Origin: Chlorobiaceae bacterium
GTDB lineage: Bacteria; Bacteroidota; Chlorobiia; Chlorobiales; Chlorobiaceae
Assembly (NCBI GenBank): GCA_013335405.1
Contig: JAAXVR010000003.1
Coordinates: 1-64,000, forward strand
DNA length: 64,000 nt
Direction: 5' to 3'
The notes under the pieces were generated by a model, which saw nothing but the letters and a program-made list of their open reading frames with translations, did not search any database and was not told the DNA's origin. Both the position numbers and the translations under genes were made by a program. Below, in pieces: positions 27,773 through 36,575 of this stretch; position 1 is the first letter of the stretch, and every line of letters starts with the position of its first letter.

Positions 27773-30700
27773 ATGAAAATATCCCGTTTGTTCACTGCTG
27801 CCGGCGAGAACGTCTATGACCGGTTCGAATACACGACGAGGAGTTCGGTGCTGCGTAATCCCGACGGTTCGAAAGTGTTCGAAATGACCGATATCGAAGT
27901 TCCGAAGCACTGGTCGCAGGTTGCCGCGGATATTCTCGCACAGAAGTATTTCCGCAAGACGGGAGTGCCCCAGCGCAACGAGAACGGTGAGCCGGTGCTG
28001 GACAACGATGGTACCCCGGTGACCGGGAGCGAGCATTCCATCAGGGAGGTGGTTCACCGGCTTGCAGGGTGCTGGAGGGAGTGGGGCGAAAAGAACGGTT
28101 ATTTCGATACTCCCGGGGATGCGCAGGCGTTTTACGACGAAGTGGCCTGCATGATGCTCGGGCAGATGGGCGCGCCGAACTCGCCGCAGTGGTTCAATAC
28201 CGGCCTGAATTTCGCTTACGGCATCACGGGTCCCGCACAGGGCCATTACCATGTGGACCCGCTCACCCGTGAAGTCAGGGAGTCCGAAGATGCATACAGC
28301 CGTCCGCAGGCACATGCCTGCTTCATCCAGTCGATCAAGGACGACCTCGTAAACGAAGGAGGCATTTTCGATCTCGCCATTCGCGAGGCAAGGGTGTTCA
28401 AGTTTGGCAGCGGCTCGGGCACCAACTATTCAAACCTTCGTTCTTCCGGCGAGAAACTCAGTGGCGGGGGCAGTTCTTCCGGTCTGATGAGCTTTCTGAA
28501 AATTTTCGATTCGGCCGCAGGAGCCATCAAGTCCGGCGGAACGACCCGCCGTGCGGCGAAGATGGTCATTGTCGATATCGACCATCCGGATGTGGAGAAA
28601 TTCATCGAGTGGAAAGCCCGCGAAGAGGACAAGGTCGCTTCGCTCGTAGCCGGATCGAGGATCTGTTCGCGCTTCCTTCAGGCCATCCTCGAAGAAGCCG
28701 TTGCGAACGGCGCCGACCGCAAGGAGAACCCGAGGCTGCAGAAACTCATACAGAACGCGCTTGCCAGGGCGGTTCCGATGAGCTATATCCTGAGGGTGCT
28801 CGCTCTGGTGGAGCAGGGTTACACTTCGCTCGATTTCGATGAGTACAACGCAAACTATGAATCCGAGGCCTATCATACGGTGGGCGGGCAGAACTCGAAC
28901 AATACCGTCCGGATAACGAACGAATTCATGAAAGCTGTCGAAAACGACGACCTCTGGCAGCTCAGGGAGCGTATCACCGGCAAGATTTCCAAAGCGGTCA
29001 GGGCTCGAGACCTCTGGGAGAAAATCGTAATGAGCGCATGGAAGTGCGCCGATCCCGGTCTGCAGTTCGACAGCACGATCAACGAGTGGCATACCTGCCC
29101 TGCAGGCGGGCGCATCAATGCGAGCAACCCGTGTTCGGAATACATGTTCCTCGACGATACGGCCTGCAATCTCGCCAGTCTGAACCTCATCCACTTCATC
29201 GACGAAGTATCCGGCAACGTGAAGATCCGCGAACTTCGCCATGCTTCGAGCCTCTGGACCATAGTGCTCGAAATTTCCGTTCTGATGGCACATTTCCCTT
29301 CGAAGGAGATTGCCCGGCTGAGCTACGAGTACAGAACGCTCGGTCTTGGATTCGCCAATCTCGGGACGGTCCTGATGGTACTCGGCATACCGTACGATTC
29401 GCCGAAAGCGCTTGCCCTCGCAGGGTCGATATCGGCCATCATGACAGGTCAGGCTTACGTGACTTCGGCTGAAATGGCCCGCGATCTCGGGCCGTTCGAT
29501 GGCTACAGGGCGAACGCGGACGACATGCTCCGCGTCATCCGCAACCACCGCCGGGCTGCACACAACATTTCCGAGGAGGAATACGAAGGTCTTGCGGTGA
29601 AGCCGCGCGGCATCGATTCGGAATACTGCCCGAGGGAGCTCTTCGAAGCTGCAGGCAGTGTCTGGGACGAAGCGCTCCAGGCGGGAGAGATCTATGGTTA
29701 CCGCAACGCCCAGGTCAGCGTCATTGCGCCTACCGGGACCATCGGGCTTGTCATGGATTGCGATACCACCGGCATCGAACCGGAGTTCGCCATCGTCAAG
29801 TTCAAGAAACTTGCCGGCGGAGGATATTTCAAGATCGTCAACCAGTCGGTGCACAAGGCGCTTGAACGTCTTGGCTACAATGCTTCCCAGATAGATGCTA
29901 TCGAGCATTACTGCAAAGGGCACGGCACGCTTGCCGGTTCACCCGGCATCAATCGCCAGTGGCTGAAATCGAGGGGGTTCAGCGACGACAAGATCGAAGC
30001 TGTCGAATCGCAGCTCGAGACGGTGTTCGATATCCGGTTCGCATTCAATAAATGGATCCTCGGCGATGATTTCTGCATCTCGCTCGGGTTCAGCGAACAG
30101 CAGCTTGGCGATCCTGACTTCGATATGCTGCAGGCCCTCGGTGCGACGCCGGAAGATGCCGATGCGGCCAACGACTATGTCTGCGGGACCATGACTATCG
30201 AAGGAGCCCCTCATCTCAGGCTCGGGGACCTGTCCGTGTTCGACTGCGCAAGCAGATGCGGCAAGAAAGGCAAGCGTTACATCGCCCATATGGCCCATGT
30301 CCGCATGATGTCCGCGGTACAGCCCTTCATCTCCGGAGCCATTTCCAAAACGGTCAACATGCCAGGTACCGCCACCACGAACGAGATCGGGGAAGTATAT
30401 TTGTCAGCCTGGCAGCACATGGTCAAAGCCATCACGATCTACCGCGACGGTTCGAAGCTTTCACAGCCCCTCAACATTTCGAGCTACCAGGACCTCGATG
30501 AGGTCGTTATGCTCGGCAACGAGGAGACGCTGGATGAAACCAGGGGACCGAAGGAAGTGCAGGAACGCATCGTCGAGCGGATATATCATCGTTCCGAGCG
30601 CAGGCACCTGCCGAAACGCAGGAAAGGGTATATCCGGGAGGCATACGTCGGCGGCCACAAGGTCTTTCTCCGGACCGGGGAGTACGAAGACGGCTCACTC

Positions 30701-31225
30701 GGCGAAATTTTCATCGACATGTACAAGGAGGGTGCTTCCTTCAAAGGTCTCCTGAACTGTTTCGCCGTGCTTTCCTCGAAAGCGCTGCAGTACGGAATGC
30801 CGCTCGAGGAGCTTGTCGACAGCTTCACCTTCACGAGGTTCGAGCCTGCAGGCACCGTCCAGGGGCACAATGCGATCAAGAACTCGACATCTATCCTCGA
30901 TTACGTCTTCCGCTCGATCGGATACGATTACCTTGGCCGCAAGGATTTCGTCCATGTGAAGGCGGTTGATGAAGTGCCCGAAACCGATGGCGAAACGAAC
31001 CTGAAAACCAACGGAGTCTCTCCTGTACGGGCGGATCTCTTCGAACCTGAAATTATTGCCCAGGAGCAGCCTGGAGGGTCGGCTGTCCGCAAAAGCCAGG
31101 TCTACCAGGCGAAGGTTCAGGGATATACCGGTGAGCAGTGCGAAAACTGCGGCTCGATGCGCGTCAAGCAGAACGGCACCTGCAAGGTGTGCGAGGATTG
31201 CGGGATGACCACCGGGTGTTCGTAA
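27773..31225 (+). CDS. nrdJ: Adenosylcobalamin-dependent class II ribonucleotide reductase
   Basis: 1150 aa, ATG at 27773. Reduces ribonucleotides to deoxyribonucleotides using a radical from adenosylcobalamin, with or without O2. Typical class II segments are GQMGAPNSPQWFNTGL, FKFGSGSGTNYSNLRSSGE, KSGGTTRRAAKMV, NPCSEYMFLDDTACNLASLNL and AQVSVIAPTGTIGLVMDCDTTGIEP. The C-terminus has a TSCPD-type region and a Zn-ribbon CENCGSMRVKQNGTCKVCEDCG with redox Cys. Length fits the large NrdJ type. The gene stands alone and converges on ftsE. Ribosome-binding sequence is weak. Confidence 0.96.
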   Translation: MKISRLFTAAGENVYDRFEYTTRSSVLRNPDGSKVFEMTDIEVPKHWSQVAADILAQKYFRKTGVPQRNENGEPVLDNDGTPVTGSEHSIREVVHRLAGCWREWGEKNGYFDTPGDAQAFYDEVACMMLGQMGAPNSPQWFNTGLNFAYGITGPAQGHYHVDPLTREVRESEDAYSRPQAHACFIQSIKDDLVNEGGIFDLAIREARVFKFGSGSGTNYSNLRSSGEKLSGGGSSSGLMSFLKIFDSAAGAIKSGGTTRRAAKMVIVDIDHPDVEKFIEWKAREEDKVASLVAGSRICSRFLQAILEEAVANGADRKENPRLQKLIQNALARAVPMSYILRVLALVEQGYTSLDFDEYNANYESEAYHTVGGQNSNNTVRITNEFMKAVENDDLWQLRERITGKISKAVRARDLWEKIVMSAWKCADPGLQFDSTINEWHTCPAGGRINASNPCSEYMFLDDTACNLASLNLIHFIDEVSGNVKIRELRHASSLWTIVLEISVLMAHFPSKEIARLSYEYRTLGLGFANLGTVLMVLGIPYDSPKALALAGSISAIMTGQAYVTSAEMARDLGPFDGYRANADDMLRVIRNHRRAAHNISEEEYEGLAVKPRGIDSEYCPRELFEAAGSVWDEALQAGEIYGYRNAQVSVIAPTGTIGLVMDCDTTGIEPEFAIVKFKKLAGGGYFKIVNQSVHKALERLGYNASQIDAIEHYCKGHGTLAGSPGINRQWLKSRGFSDDKIEAVESQLETVFDIRFAFNKWILGDDFCISLGFSEQQLGDPDFDMLQALGATPEDADAANDYVCGTMTIEGAPHLRLGDLSVFDCASRCGKKGKRYIAHMAHVRMMSAVQPFISGAISKTVNMPGTATTNEIGEVYLSAWQHMVKAITIYRDGSKLSQPLNISSYQDLDEVVMLGNEETLDETRGPKEVQERIVERIYHRSERRHLPKRRKGYIREAYVGGHKVFLRTGEYEDGSLGEIFIDMYKEGASFKGLLNCFAVLSSKALQYGMPLEELVDSFTFTRFEPAGTVQGHNAIKNSTSILDYVFRSIGYDYLGRKDFVHVKAVDEVPETDGETNLKTNGVSPVRADLFEPEIIAQEQPGGSAVRKSQVYQAKVQGYTGEQCENCGSMRVKQNGTCKVCEDCGMTTGCS

Positions 31226-31244
31226 TGAATCGGCCTGTTCTTGA

Positions 31245-31270
31245 GGCAATCAGCTTTCGGGCTGATTGCC
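31245..31270. terminator. Perfect hairpin between convergent nrdJ and ftsE, overlapping the ftsE 3' end
   Basis: GGCAATCAGC-TTTCGG-GCTGATTGCC, ten perfect pairs. The right half encodes the last ftsE codons. No T-run follows on either strand, so intrinsic termination is uncertain; it may act as a 3' stabiliser. Confidence 0.4.
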
Positions 31271-31960
31271 CGCAACGGGCCTGAAACCGGTTGCCGATGG
31301 TTCGATGGTGGTTTCCGCCAGGGTGAAATTCGCTATCTGCAGGGTTCTCGAAGGGGAGTGGCGCACCAGTTCGTAGTCGTGTGTGCCGATGAGTACGGTG
31401 ATGCCCTGCTGGTTGATACGCTTCAGGTATTCGAGGATCTCGATGGAGGTATCGGGGTCGAGGTTTCCCGTCGGCTCGTCGGCGATGACCACGAGCGGTT
31501 CCCTTATGATCGCACGCGCGATGGCCACCCTCTGCTGTTCTCCGCCCGAAAGGCAGTACGGCATCACGCTCGCCGCATGTTCCAGACCAACGTTTGCCAG
31601 GGCATGCATCACTTTGCCTCTGATGAGGTTTTCGGGCGTACCGGTCACCATCAGCACGAACGCGAGGTTTTCATAGACATTGCGGTCTTCGAGCAGGCGG
31701 AAATCCTGGAAAACGATACCGAGCTTTCTTCTCAGCATCGGGATATCCTTTTTTCTGATGGTGCGGGAATTGTACCCTGCAATGTGGATTTCTCCCTTTT
31801 TCGGCCTGATATCCATGTACAGCGACTTGAAAAGCGTTGTCTTTCCGCTGCCGCTCCTTCCTACCAGATAGACAAGTTCTCCCGGCTGGATACTGAGGTT
31901 CAGGTTTTTCAGGACCGTTTTGCTCTGCAGTTCGAGATCGACGCCGATGAATGAAATCAT
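31250..31960 (-). CDS. ftsE: FtsE-type ABC transporter ATPase
   Basis: 236 aa, ATG at 31960 overlapping the pdxA stop (ATGA). ABC ATPase with Walker [13 protein letters not shown]-loop GIVFQDFRLLEDRNVYENLAF (the FRLL wording is typical of FtsE), signature [15 protein letters not shown], Walker B VVIADEPTGNLD and H-loop GTHDYELV. FtsE pairs with membrane protein FtsX to activate periplasmic amidase activators of the EnvC type, and an EnvC-like gene is present near 10 kb. No ftsX is adjacent, so the partner must be elsewhere. A LolD-like role is less likely. Confidence 0.8.
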   Translation of the reverse strand: MISFIGVDLELQSKTVLKNLNLSIQPGELVYLVGRSGSGKTTLFKSLYMDIRPKKGEIHIAGYNSRTIRKKDIPMLRRKLGIVFQDFRLLEDRNVYENLAFVLMVTGTPENLIRGKVMHALANVGLEHAASVMPYCLSGGEQQRVAIARAIIREPLVVIADEPTGNLDPDTSIEILEYLKRINQQGITVLIGTHDYELVRHSPSRTLQIANFTLAETTIEPSATGFRPVAGNQPES

Positions 31961-32970
31961 GATTGGAGGCTTGATTGTTTTCTGTTTGCAGCGATCGAGA
32001 GCGCAAGACGTGTCGCTTCGAGGAAGCTCCGTTCCGAGGCGCAGCCTTTGCCGGCTATGTCGAAGCTCGTTCCATGGTCAGGAGAGGTTCGCACAACAGG
32101 AAGACCGAGCGTGACGTTCACGCCCGTATCGAAGGCAAGCAGCTTGAAGGGCAGGAGGCCCTGGTCGTGGTACATCGCCACGATGATGTCGAAGTTGCGG
32201 AAATTTCCTGAACCGAAAAACCCGTCTGCCGCAAAAGGCCCTTCGATGTGCAGCCGTGATGCGAGTCGGCTGATGCACGGCGATATGATATCACGCTCTT
32301 CACTGCCCATCACGCCTCCGTCGGATGCGTGGGGATTCAGGCCGAGCAACGCGATGCGCGGTGCAGGCAGCAGAAAATCCTTTTGCAGCGAATCGGCCAG
32401 ATCACAGAGGAACCCGTCGAGGTCCATTTTTTTCAGAAGTGACGGTACCCGTTCGAGTGCCACGTGAATTGTGGCAAGAGCGACTTTCAACCCTGAAACC
32501 GGGTCGGCGAACATCATGCAGGGCGACGGGACCCCGAACATGGAGGCGAGGAAGCCGGTGTGGCCGGTTTCCCGATATCCCGCGAGCGAAACGGCTTCCT
32601 TGTGCAGCGGTGCAGTCACGAGAGCGTCGCAAACGCCCATTTCGCAGAGTTCTGCCGCAGCCCTGAGCGATTCCATGGCGATTTTTCCGGCCTCGGCAGA
32701 GATGGTTCCCGGCGTGATGTTCCCTGGTTCGGCTATGCTGAGCACCGGAAGGACGCAATTCCCGTCACGTTCACGCTCATGAAGCATGGCTGGCGTGGTG
32801 AGGTATTCAAGGGTTACGGGAATATCCAGCTTCCGGCGGTAATAATCCATGACCGAATACGAACCGGCAACAATAAACGAGTGTCCCGAAGTGTTCAGTT
32901 TCAGGAAACTTTTCAGCATGATCTCCGGGCCGATGCCGTGCGGGTCACCTGCCGACCAGACGATGCGCAT
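31957..32970 (-). CDS. pdxA: 4-hydroxythreonine-4-phosphate dehydrogenase PdxA
   Basis: 337 aa, ATG at 32970. NAD-dependent step of pyridoxal 5'-phosphate synthesis (DXP-dependent route). Signatures: GDPHGIGPEI at the N-terminus, ALVTAPLHKEAV, GHTGFLASMFG, LLGLNPHASDGGVMG and ATSTS-region equivalent AMYHDQGLLPFKLLAFDTGVNVTLGLP, with the metal-binding His residues. It lies 2 nt after the DUF4293 gene and overlaps ftsE, forming a three-gene operon. Confidence 0.95.
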   Translation of the reverse strand: MRIVWSAGDPHGIGPEIMLKSFLKLNTSGHSFIVAGSYSVMDYYRRKLDIPVTLEYLTTPAMLHERERDGNCVLPVLSIAEPGNITPGTISAEAGKIAMESLRAAAELCEMGVCDALVTAPLHKEAVSLAGYRETGHTGFLASMFGVPSPCMMFADPVSGLKVALATIHVALERVPSLLKKMDLDGFLCDLADSLQKDFLLPAPRIALLGLNPHASDGGVMGSEERDIISPCISRLASRLHIEGPFAADGFFGSGNFRNFDIIVAMYHDQGLLPFKLLAFDTGVNVTLGLPVVRTSPDHGTSFDIAGKGCASERSFLEATRLALSIAANRKQSSLQS

Positions 32971-32972
32971 GG

Positions 32973-33443
32973 TTAGAGCCTTTTGTAAGCAGTGGCAATT
33001 TTCTCGTCCTTTTTCACGCCTTTCAAGCCCAGAAAAAGAAGCAGGGGCTCGGGGAGCATGATATAGAGGCCTGCGCCGGGAGCGTGGGTCACAATCGTGC
33101 CTGCAGCCAGGAAATGCCGGTTCATGAAATGCGAAGCAGCCAGCCCGGAAAAGAGATCGAGGGCGAAGAGCGCAATTGCCCCAAGAATGAGGGTTGTCTG
33201 CAGGGTACGGTTTTTATAGAGGAAAACGGCCGCAAGGCTCAAGACCGCAGTCAGGGGGGAAAAAGCGGTGCCTGCAAAGCAGGCGATCGTGTAGGTTACA
33301 TCTGCAATCCGGGCTGCCCCGAAGTCCGAAATAATGAAGATTTGGTCCGAACTGAAGCTCCAGAACGGGAAAAACATGCTGGCCGAGGCCAGCAGCGAGG
33401 CAAGCAAAAGGTAGAGTGTCTGGATTCTTGCTAACATGGTCAT
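32973..33443 (-). CDS. DUF4293 family membrane protein
   Basis: 156 aa, ATG at 33443 (a second ATG lies two codons in). It begins MLARIQTLYLLLASLLASASMFFPFW, the typical start of DUF4293 proteins of Bacteroidetes and Chlorobi. Four hydrophobic segments follow the family topology (for example LTAVLSLAAVFLYKN and LILGAIALFALDLFSGL). No function is known. First gene of the DUF4293-pdxA-ftsE operon. Confidence 0.8.
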   Translation of the reverse strand: MTMLARIQTLYLLLASLLASASMFFPFWSFSSDQIFIISDFGAARIADVTYTIACFAGTAFSPLTAVLSLAAVFLYKNRTLQTTLILGAIALFALDLFSGLAASHFMNRHFLAAGTIVTHAPGAGLYIMLPEPLLLFLGLKGVKKDEKIATAYKRL

Positions 33444-33501
33444 TGGGATTTAAAATCTGGGCAACTATCCACATGAATATAACATAATCAGTGAAAAAGA
33501 G

Positions 33502-33544
33502 TCCTTGTCGGAAAAGAGCCGGTACGTTTCTTTTCTGACAAGGA
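33502..33544 (-). terminator. Terminator of the LuxR-type regulator gene
   Basis: 16-bp stem with one G-T pair: TCCTTGTCGGAAAAGA at 33502-33517 with TCTTTTCTGACAAGGA at 33529-33544. On the minus strand it is followed by CTCTTTTTC. It lies 43 nt beyond the regulator stop codon. Confidence 0.7.
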
Positions 33545-33587
33545 ACGATATAACCGGATCAATGGGGGATGGAAACCGGAAAGGGGG

Positions 33588-34796
33588 TCAGCTGGCGGAG
33601 ATGAATCGGGAAAGGTAGGCCTTGATCGACTGGTGCTTGCCGAGACCGAGTTTTTTGTGCAGGCGGTAACGGATGCTTTCCATCCCTCTTTTTGTTATTT
33701 CGAGCGATCGGCTTATCTCGTCGGTGTCGTAATTCTGCCTTACGAGCAGACAGATTTTCAGTTCCCGCTGGGTGAGGCCGGGATGCCTGGTCTGCAGGGC
33801 ATTGAGAAAATCCGATTCCTGTTCCGACAGGTCGTTCTGCAGGTTTTTTTCCATAGCTTCTGTATCAAGCAGGCACTGGCAGAGGGCCTGCATTTTCTTT
33901 TTCTGCCGGGCGTCGATGTCGACGTTCCGGATATGTTCGAGAAGTTTGCGCAGTGCGGTCATTTTTTCATTGAAAGAACCGGACAATCTCGAAAGTTCGG
34001 TTTCATGCGAAGCGATAATGCCTTTCAGTTCCCGTATCTGCTTTTCGTGGTTCTGTGTGGTTTTCTTGTTCAGTTCCGCCTGTGCATTCATTTTGATGTT
34101 CATGTGGCCTATACGGTTTTCGAACTCTTTTTTCATTGCCTGAATTTCCTTCCTTTTATCCGTTTCCTTTGACAGAAGGTCGGAGCGGATTTCGTCCAGT
34201 GCCCTGAAATAAGGGTAATACTTGTTATCGAAAGCAGGGACAGGGACCGGTTCCTCAAGCATGTTCAGCCAGGTAAACTTCGCAACTGATTCCAGGAAAC
34301 GGTGTTTCATCTGGTCATCTTCGTTTCTGCTTTCAAGGACATGAAGGTCGTTGCGGCCGGAAAGCACTTTTTCCACGATCTCCTCGTAGGAGTCGGCGAT
34401 GATGAACTGCACATTCTGGGGCACAACGGCTGCCAGGGATTCGATAAGGATGCCTATCGGCCTGCTGACATTGAAGAGCCCAACCGTCCGGAGCGGCGGT
34501 TTCCAGTTGTAGAGGAGGTTTGCAATGGAGTGTTTGTAATTGCAGGTAACTTCACGGACACATGCCAGGTCCATGATAACATTGAAAGGCCTGAGATGGA
34601 GACCGGTTTCATTCAGTACCGTTTCCAGCAGGTCATTATCGACCGAATTGAGGATGACTTCCTGGTCGGTTTCAAACCAGTAATGGATAATATTGCCGTT
34701 AATGACGTTTATGCGTTTTATACAACCCTCTTCCGGGTGGTTTTTACGCCAGTGTTGCTTGTCGGTGATATGCAGCTTCCCGTTGTTGTTGATCAT
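33588..34796 (-). CDS. LuxR-type HTH protein with a novel N-terminal domain and coiled coil
   Basis: 402 aa, ATG at 34796. Three parts are visible. Residues about 29-147 form an alpha/beta domain (FNVIMDLACVREVTC, VQFIIADSYEEIVEKVLSG). Residues about 205-290 form a charged coiled coil (KEIQAMKKEFENRIGHMN). Residues about 339-400 form a GerE/LuxR-type DNA-binding domain (LTQRELKICLLVRQNYDTDEI, then KKLGLGKHQSIKAYL). There is no receiver or autoinducer domain I recognise. The N-terminal domain resembles that of the hybrid kinase at 37.5-39.6 kb. Function unknown; a transcription factor with its own sensing and dimerisation parts is inferred. Confidence 0.78.
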   Translation of the reverse strand: MINNNGKLHITDKQHWRKNHPEEGCIKRINVINGNIIHYWFETDQEVILNSVDNDLLETVLNETGLHLRPFNVIMDLACVREVTCNYKHSIANLLYNWKPPLRTVGLFNVSRPIGILIESLAAVVPQNVQFIIADSYEEIVEKVLSGRNDLHVLESRNEDDQMKHRFLESVAKFTWLNMLEEPVPVPAFDNKYYPYFRALDEIRSDLLSKETDKRKEIQAMKKEFENRIGHMNIKMNAQAELNKKTTQNHEKQIRELKGIIASHETELSRLSGSFNEKMTALRKLLEHIRNVDIDARQKKKMQALCQCLLDTEAMEKNLQNDLSEQESDFLNALQTRHPGLTQRELKICLLVRQNYDTDEISRSLEITKRGMESIRYRLHKKLGLGKHQSIKAYLSRFISAS

Positions 34797-35143
34797 CGGT
34801 TCTCTTTCCTGGTTTTCAATGGTTGTCGATTAGCTGCCGAAAACACTTCTCTGGGGAGTGCGCCACCCTGATGCGCGCTTGCGTGTATGGCGGGCATGGC
34901 TTTTCCCTTTCCGTGCCATACCTGGTGACGGATACCGTGTTTCTTCCGGGCAGGTGATACAGGTGTAATAACGTGATTTCTTTCGAAAAGAACAACGCTG
35001 ATATTACTTTTCAGTATCGTCAAAAATACGTATTATCTGTGATAATACGTCACCTGCCCGGATTCTGCAGGAAGTGTCACGGCGGTTTATCAGATGCAGG
35101 TATGGCGCGTGCTGCGGATGGGGTGCGCCGAGGATATTCGGGA
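34797..35143. other. Gene-free tract between the regulator and waaA
   Basis: About 350 bases between two minus-strand genes. It contains the nested inverted repeats and otherwise nothing I can identify. Short frames here show no family signature. Confidence 0.6.
34945..35062. promoter_or_regulatory. Nested inverted repeats upstream of the LuxR-type regulator
   Basis: Outer arms of 13 bp (TCCGGGCAGGTGA at 34945-34957 and its exact complement at 35050-35062) enclose a perfect 10-bp dyad, ACGTATTATC-TGT-GATAATACGT at 35028-35050. The inner dyad abuts the right outer arm. Placed 150-265 bp before the regulator start, it could be an operator, though a mobile-element remnant is possible. Confidence 0.5.
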
Positions 35144-36421
35144 TCAGCGGGGAAGAAGGTTCTCGATGCTGTTTACGATGATTGACGTTGCGCCTTTTCT
35201 TTCATCGACGAACCGTGCTGCTGCATTTCCGGCGCTATTTCTGCGGTGCGGATCCGTCGTGAAGGATTCAAGTTTTTCCGAAAGCTGATCCATGGATTCC
35301 ACGATGGTCCCGCCACCGCATTCGAAAAGAGCTTCGGCTTCCGGGGAGTTATGGATACGAGGTCCGAAAAGGACCGGGATGCCGTAGACCGCGGGTTCCA
35401 GCGTGTTGTGCACATTGACGCCGAAACCGCCGCCTACATAGGCGTAGGATGCAAGAGCGTAGAGTTCCGCCAGGTAGCCGGCCTGATCGATGACAAGCAC
35501 CGTTCGGGCGGGGTCGAAGGAGCTGTCGATTTCCGAAACCAGGGTGAACGGGATCGACAGGGAATCAAGAAAACGGCACAGGCGGCTGATGTTTTCAGGA
35601 TCTACCTTGTGCGGGACAATGATCAGATCGGGTTTTATTTCGAGCCTTTTCCAAGCCGGAAGCAGCAGCAGTTCGTCCTTGTCCCACAGGCTGCCTGCGA
35701 CCAGCACGGTGCGGTTGTCGAAAAAAGGTCTGAACCTTTCGATGCTACCGGTTTCCAGGCTTCTGCGGATGACCTGGTCGAAACGGGGATCTCCCGCGGT
35801 TTCAGCCTGTCGGCAGCCGAACAGCAGCCTGAATGCGGTGGTATCCTTTTCCGAGACGGTCCAGATGCGGTCGAAAAGAGAGAATACCTCCCGGTAAAAG
35901 TTTTTCAACAGAGGTTTGAGGTATGGTGAACCGCTCTGCAGAACTGCCGCTGCAAGCACCAGCTTCGCCCCGTGATTTTTTGCCTCGAGCAGATGGTTGG
36001 GCCAGAAATCATAACGCATCAGCAGGAGGATATCGGGGGAGAGCAGCGCAACCAGCCGCCTTGCATTCGACTTTGTATCCGCAGGAAGGTAGAATACCGC
36101 CGCTGCGTCGGGGAAATTTTTTCTGGCGTCGTAGCCCGATTCTGAAAAAAACGAAACGAAAACCCTCAAATCAGGGTCTTTTTCCTTCAAAGCCTTGATG
36201 ACGGGTCTCGCCTGCTCGAATTCACCGACCGAAGCGGCATGGATCCAGAGCCTCTTTCCGGAAGGGGAGAGAGAGGAAAGCTTCAGTTCGAGGTCACTGA
36301 TCAAACCGTCCCGGAAGGAAAAAAAATGACGCAGCTTCGGCACCAAAGGGGCAAAAAGCCTGGCGGTCCGGAGCATTACAGGGAAAAGCAGCGAATAGAA
36401 GAAAAGAAAGGGGCTCTGCAT
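35144..36421 (-). CDS. waaA: 3-deoxy-D-manno-octulosonic acid transferase (WaaA/KdtA)
   Basis: 425 aa, ATG at 36421. Adds Kdo to lipid A precursor at the inner membrane, an essential step of lipopolysaccharide synthesis. The N-terminal membrane anchor (FLFFYSLLFPVMLRTARLF) is followed by the GT30 glycosyltransferase with RLWIHAASVGEFEQARPVI, the characteristic Glu in VGEFEQ, RYDFWPNHLLEAKNHGAKLVLA, and the donor-site region YVGGGFGVNVHNTLEPAVYG. Divergent from the aldo/keto reductase gene. Confidence 0.94.
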   Translation of the reverse strand: MQSPFLFFYSLLFPVMLRTARLFAPLVPKLRHFFSFRDGLISDLELKLSSLSPSGKRLWIHAASVGEFEQARPVIKALKEKDPDLRVFVSFFSESGYDARKNFPDAAAVFYLPADTKSNARRLVALLSPDILLLMRYDFWPNHLLEAKNHGAKLVLAAAVLQSGSPYLKPLLKNFYREVFSLFDRIWTVSEKDTTAFRLLFGCRQAETAGDPRFDQVIRRSLETGSIERFRPFFDNRTVLVAGSLWDKDELLLLPAWKRLEIKPDLIIVPHKVDPENISRLCRFLDSLSIPFTLVSEIDSSFDPARTVLVIDQAGYLAELYALASYAYVGGGFGVNVHNTLEPAVYGIPVLFGPRIHNSPEAEALFECGGGTIVESMDQLSEKLESFTTDPHRRNSAGNAAARFVDERKGATSIIVNSIENLLPR

Positions 36422-36575
36422 GGCAATGGTATGGTTACAGGCGACTGCTCCAAGGTAACAAATATTTCTTTCTGTCGGATGGCTCCTCAGGTCGGGAACA
36501 AAAAGACCGCCGGACGGCTTGTTCCTTCATGAAGCGTTTCGATTTATGACCGTAACCGATAAAGGAACCTGGTCC

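Noticed and set aside
28430-29923. 497-codon minus-strand frame
   Set aside because: Antisense to nrdJ and without a family signature.
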